Positions 5,111 to 6,684 of a stretch of 6,684 nucleotides of DNA are shown in pieces. Source of the DNA: Bacteroidia bacterium (GTDB lineage Bacteria > Bacteroidota > Bacteroidia > Flavobacteriales > Flavobacteriaceae). Positions within the stretch are counted from its first letter, which is position 1. Every line of letters begins with the position of its first letter. The position numbers were made by a program, and so were the translations under genes. The notes below the pieces were generated by a model. That model did no database searches, was not told where the DNA came from, and worked only from the letters and a program-made list of their open reading frames with translations. Location: assembly GCA_030429325.1 (NCBI GenBank), contig JAUICT010000117.1:1-6684 (forward strand). The letters are read 5' to 3'.

Positions 5111-6684
5111 TCAGTCCATCAAAATCTTTAAGATTTCAATGGCTGCATCGGCAATTTTTGTGCCAGGCCCAAATATGGCTACGGCACCCTTGTCCAGAAG
5201 GTATTGGTAATCTTGTTTGGGGATTACCCCGCCTACGATGACCATGATGTCTTCCCTTTCATGTTTTTTTAGTTCCCGTATTACTTCTGGCACCAAGGTC
5301 TTATGCCCTCCGGCCAAAGAGGATATGCCCAAAATATGGATATCGTTCTCCACGGCCTGTTTTGCCACTTCAGAAGGGGTTTGGAACAAGGGGCTTATAT
5401 CTACATCAAAACCTAGGTCGGCATAGCCGGTCGCAACTACTTTTGCACCACGATCATGGCCATCCTGTCCCATTTTGGCAATCATTATCCGAGGTCTTCG
5501 CCCCTCTTGTATCGCAAATTCATCGGCCATTTTACGGGCCTTGACAAAACTTTCGTCGTTTTTGATTTCTTTGGAATACACGCCGGTAAAGGATTGGATT
5601 TTTGCTTTGTAGCGTCCAAAGGCACTTTCCATGGCGTCACTGATCTCTCCCAAGGTGGCGCGAACTTTGGCCGCTTCTACCGCTAAAGCTAACAAATTTT
5701 TGCGGTCAGGGTTATTTTGACTGGCTTTTTTGGCTGCAGCACCAATGCTGTCCAAGACTTTTTCAACCGCTTCGGAATCCCGTGTCGATTTTATTTGTTC
5801 CAGTCGCTCCATCTGCTGTTTGCGTACTTTGGCATTGTCCACTTCCAAAATTTGAAGGTCATCCTCATCCTCCATTTGGTATTTGTTCACACCAACAATA
5901 ACATCTTGACCGCTATCGATTCGGGCTTGTTTTTTGGCAGCAGCCTCTTCAATACGCCTTTTGGGGATACCTGCTTCAAAGGCTTTGGTCATGCCGCCAA
6001 GTTTTTCAACCTCCTGAATCAATGCCCAAGCTTCCTCGGCAATTTCTTGGGTCAATTGTTCAACTACATGACTTCCGGCCCATGGATCTACCGTTTTGGT
6101 AATATGGGTTTCTTTTTGCAAGTAGATTTGGGTGTTACGGGCTATCCGTGCCGAGAAATCAGTAGGTAGGGCAATGGCTTCGTCCAAAGCGTTGGTGTGA
6201 AGACTTTGAGTGCCACCAAAAGCAGCCGCCATTGCCTCAATAGTGGTCCTGGCCACATTATTGAAAGGGTCTTGTTCTGTTAAACTCCATCCACTGGTCT
6301 GGCTATGGGTGCGCAGCATAAGTGATTTTTCGTTCTTGGGATTGAACTGTCCTACCAACTTGGCCCACAACATTCTACCTGCCCTCATTTTGGCAATTTC
6401 TGTGAAATGATTCATCCCAATGCCCCAAAAGAAGGAAAGTCTGGGGGCAAATTCATCGATTTTCAGTCCCGCCTTAATTCCTGTCCGGATATATTCAATG
6501 CCGTCAGAAAGGGTATAGGCCAATTCCATGGCGGCAGGAGCACCGGCTTCGTGCATGTGGTATCCAGAAATACTGATGCTGTTAAAACGGGGCATGTTTT
6601 TACTGGTGAACTCAAAAATATCTGCAACGATTTGCATGGATGGGGCAGGAGGATAGATATAGGTGTTCCGCACCATAAACTCTT
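5111..6684 (-). CDS. scpA: Methylmalonyl-CoA mutase large subunit, 5' end outside window
   Basis: Adenosylcobalamin enzyme interconverting succinyl-CoA and (R)-methylmalonyl-CoA in propionate metabolism. The frame is open to base 6684 and the codons before the Met at 6676 read E-F, matching the family's KEFMVRNTYIYPP, so that Met is internal and roughly 190 N-terminal residues are missing. Numbering from that Met, 521 residues are visible. The rest of the substrate-binding TIM barrel is at about 1-250, with SISGYHMHEAGA at 35-46 (its His40 corresponds to the known substrate-contacting histidine), RTHSQTSGWSLTEQDPFNN at 122-140 and TVDPWAGS at 195-202. A charged linker at about 265-315 follows, then the cobalamin-binding domain at about 395-521. 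That domain carries the DxHxxG motif (Asp405-Gly-His407-Asp-Arg-Gly410) whose His coordinates cobalt, SSLAGGHKTLVP at 452-463 and GGVIPKQDY at 482-490. All visible key residues are present. The full-length subunit is the catalytic chain (mutB in propionibacterial naming); the small subunit gene is probably upstream, unseen. It ends in TGA. Confidence 0.96.
   Translation of the reverse strand, partial: EFMVRNTYIYPPAPSMQIVADIFEFTSKNMPRFNSISISGYHMHEAGAPAAMELAYTLSDGIEYIRTGIKAGLKIDEFAPRLSFFWGIGMNHFTEIAKMRAGRMLWAKLVGQFNPKNEKSLMLRTHSQTSGWSLTEQDPFNNVARTTIEAMAAAFGGTQSLHTNALDEAIALPTDFSARIARNTQIYLQKETHITKTVDPWAGSHVVEQLTQEIAEEAWALIQEVEKLGGMTKAFEAGIPKRRIEEAAAKKQARIDSGQDVIVGVNKYQMEDEDDLQILEVDNAKVRKQQMERLEQIKSTRDSEAVEKVLDSIGAAAKKASQNNPDRKNLLALAVEAAKVRATLGEISDAMESAFGRYKAKIQSFTGVYSKEIKNDESFVKARKMADEFAIQEGRRPRIMIAKMGQDGHDRGAKVVATGYADLGFDVDISPLFQTPSEVAKQAVENDIHILGISSLAGGHKTLVPEVIRELKKHEREDIMVIVGGVIPKQDYQYLLDKGAVAIFGPGTKIADAAIEILKILMD

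Noticed and set aside
5717..6169. Plus-strand open frame of 150 codons inside the mutase gene
   Set aside because: It is an antisense shadow of a strongly conserved coding region; its Phe/Leu-rich content reflects reverse-complemented Lys/Glu codons.
6674..6676. Met codon as the true start of the mutase
   Set aside because: The frame stays open to the window edge, and the preceding codons (E-F) match conserved internal sequence of the large subunit.

Overview
The window is a stretch of ordinary bacterial chromosome in which every convincing gene lies on the minus strand. It reads from a methylmalonyl-CoA mutase fragment at the right edge to the first 40 codons of a WbqC-family gene at the left edge. 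The protein signatures point to Bacteroidota, most likely a marine-type Flavobacteriaceae. These include the DUF5684-fused long signal peptidase I, a DUF5683 protein after parB, a short DapB of 232 residues, no Shine-Dalgarno sequences before the starts, and AT-leaning composition. The genus cannot be fixed from this sequence alone.

Layout, right to left in the direction of transcription. (1) 6684-5111: C-terminal three quarters of the large subunit of adenosylcobalamin-dependent methylmalonyl-CoA mutase, with its start outside the window. (2) 5110-4976: a 135-bp AT-rich intergenic region, the only substantial non-coding stretch, with short direct repeats, a small dyad enclosing a DnaA-box-like 9-mer, and probably the promoter of the next operon. 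(3) 4975-1: a tightly packed probable operon of parA, parB, a DUF5683 envelope protein, dapB, lepB and a WbqC-family gene. The junctions are: parA/parB abut with 0 nt, parB/DUF5683 overlap by 8 nt, DUF5683/dapB are 3 nt apart, dapB/lepB 51 nt, and lepB/wbqC-like 25 nt.

The operon mixes chromosome segregation (ParA ATPase and ParB CTPase/DNA clamp), a lysine and diaminopimelate step that feeds peptidoglycan (DapB), protein export maturation (LepB) and two poorly characterised proteins. One of these is an exported membrane protein and the other belongs to a family linked to surface glycans. A plausible but unproven reading is co-expression of segregation and envelope-growth functions. The mutase is a separate metabolic unit (succinyl-CoA/methylmalonyl-CoA interconversion).

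I see no tRNA, rRNA, CRISPR, insertion sequence, phage gene or toxin-antitoxin pair, and no canonical parS site. No stretch over 300 bp lacks a gene. The region looks conserved and housekeeping. The points most worth a second look are the translationally coupled DUF5683 gene, the repeat-rich parA upstream region, the enlarged signal peptidase and the TTG start of the WbqC-like gene.
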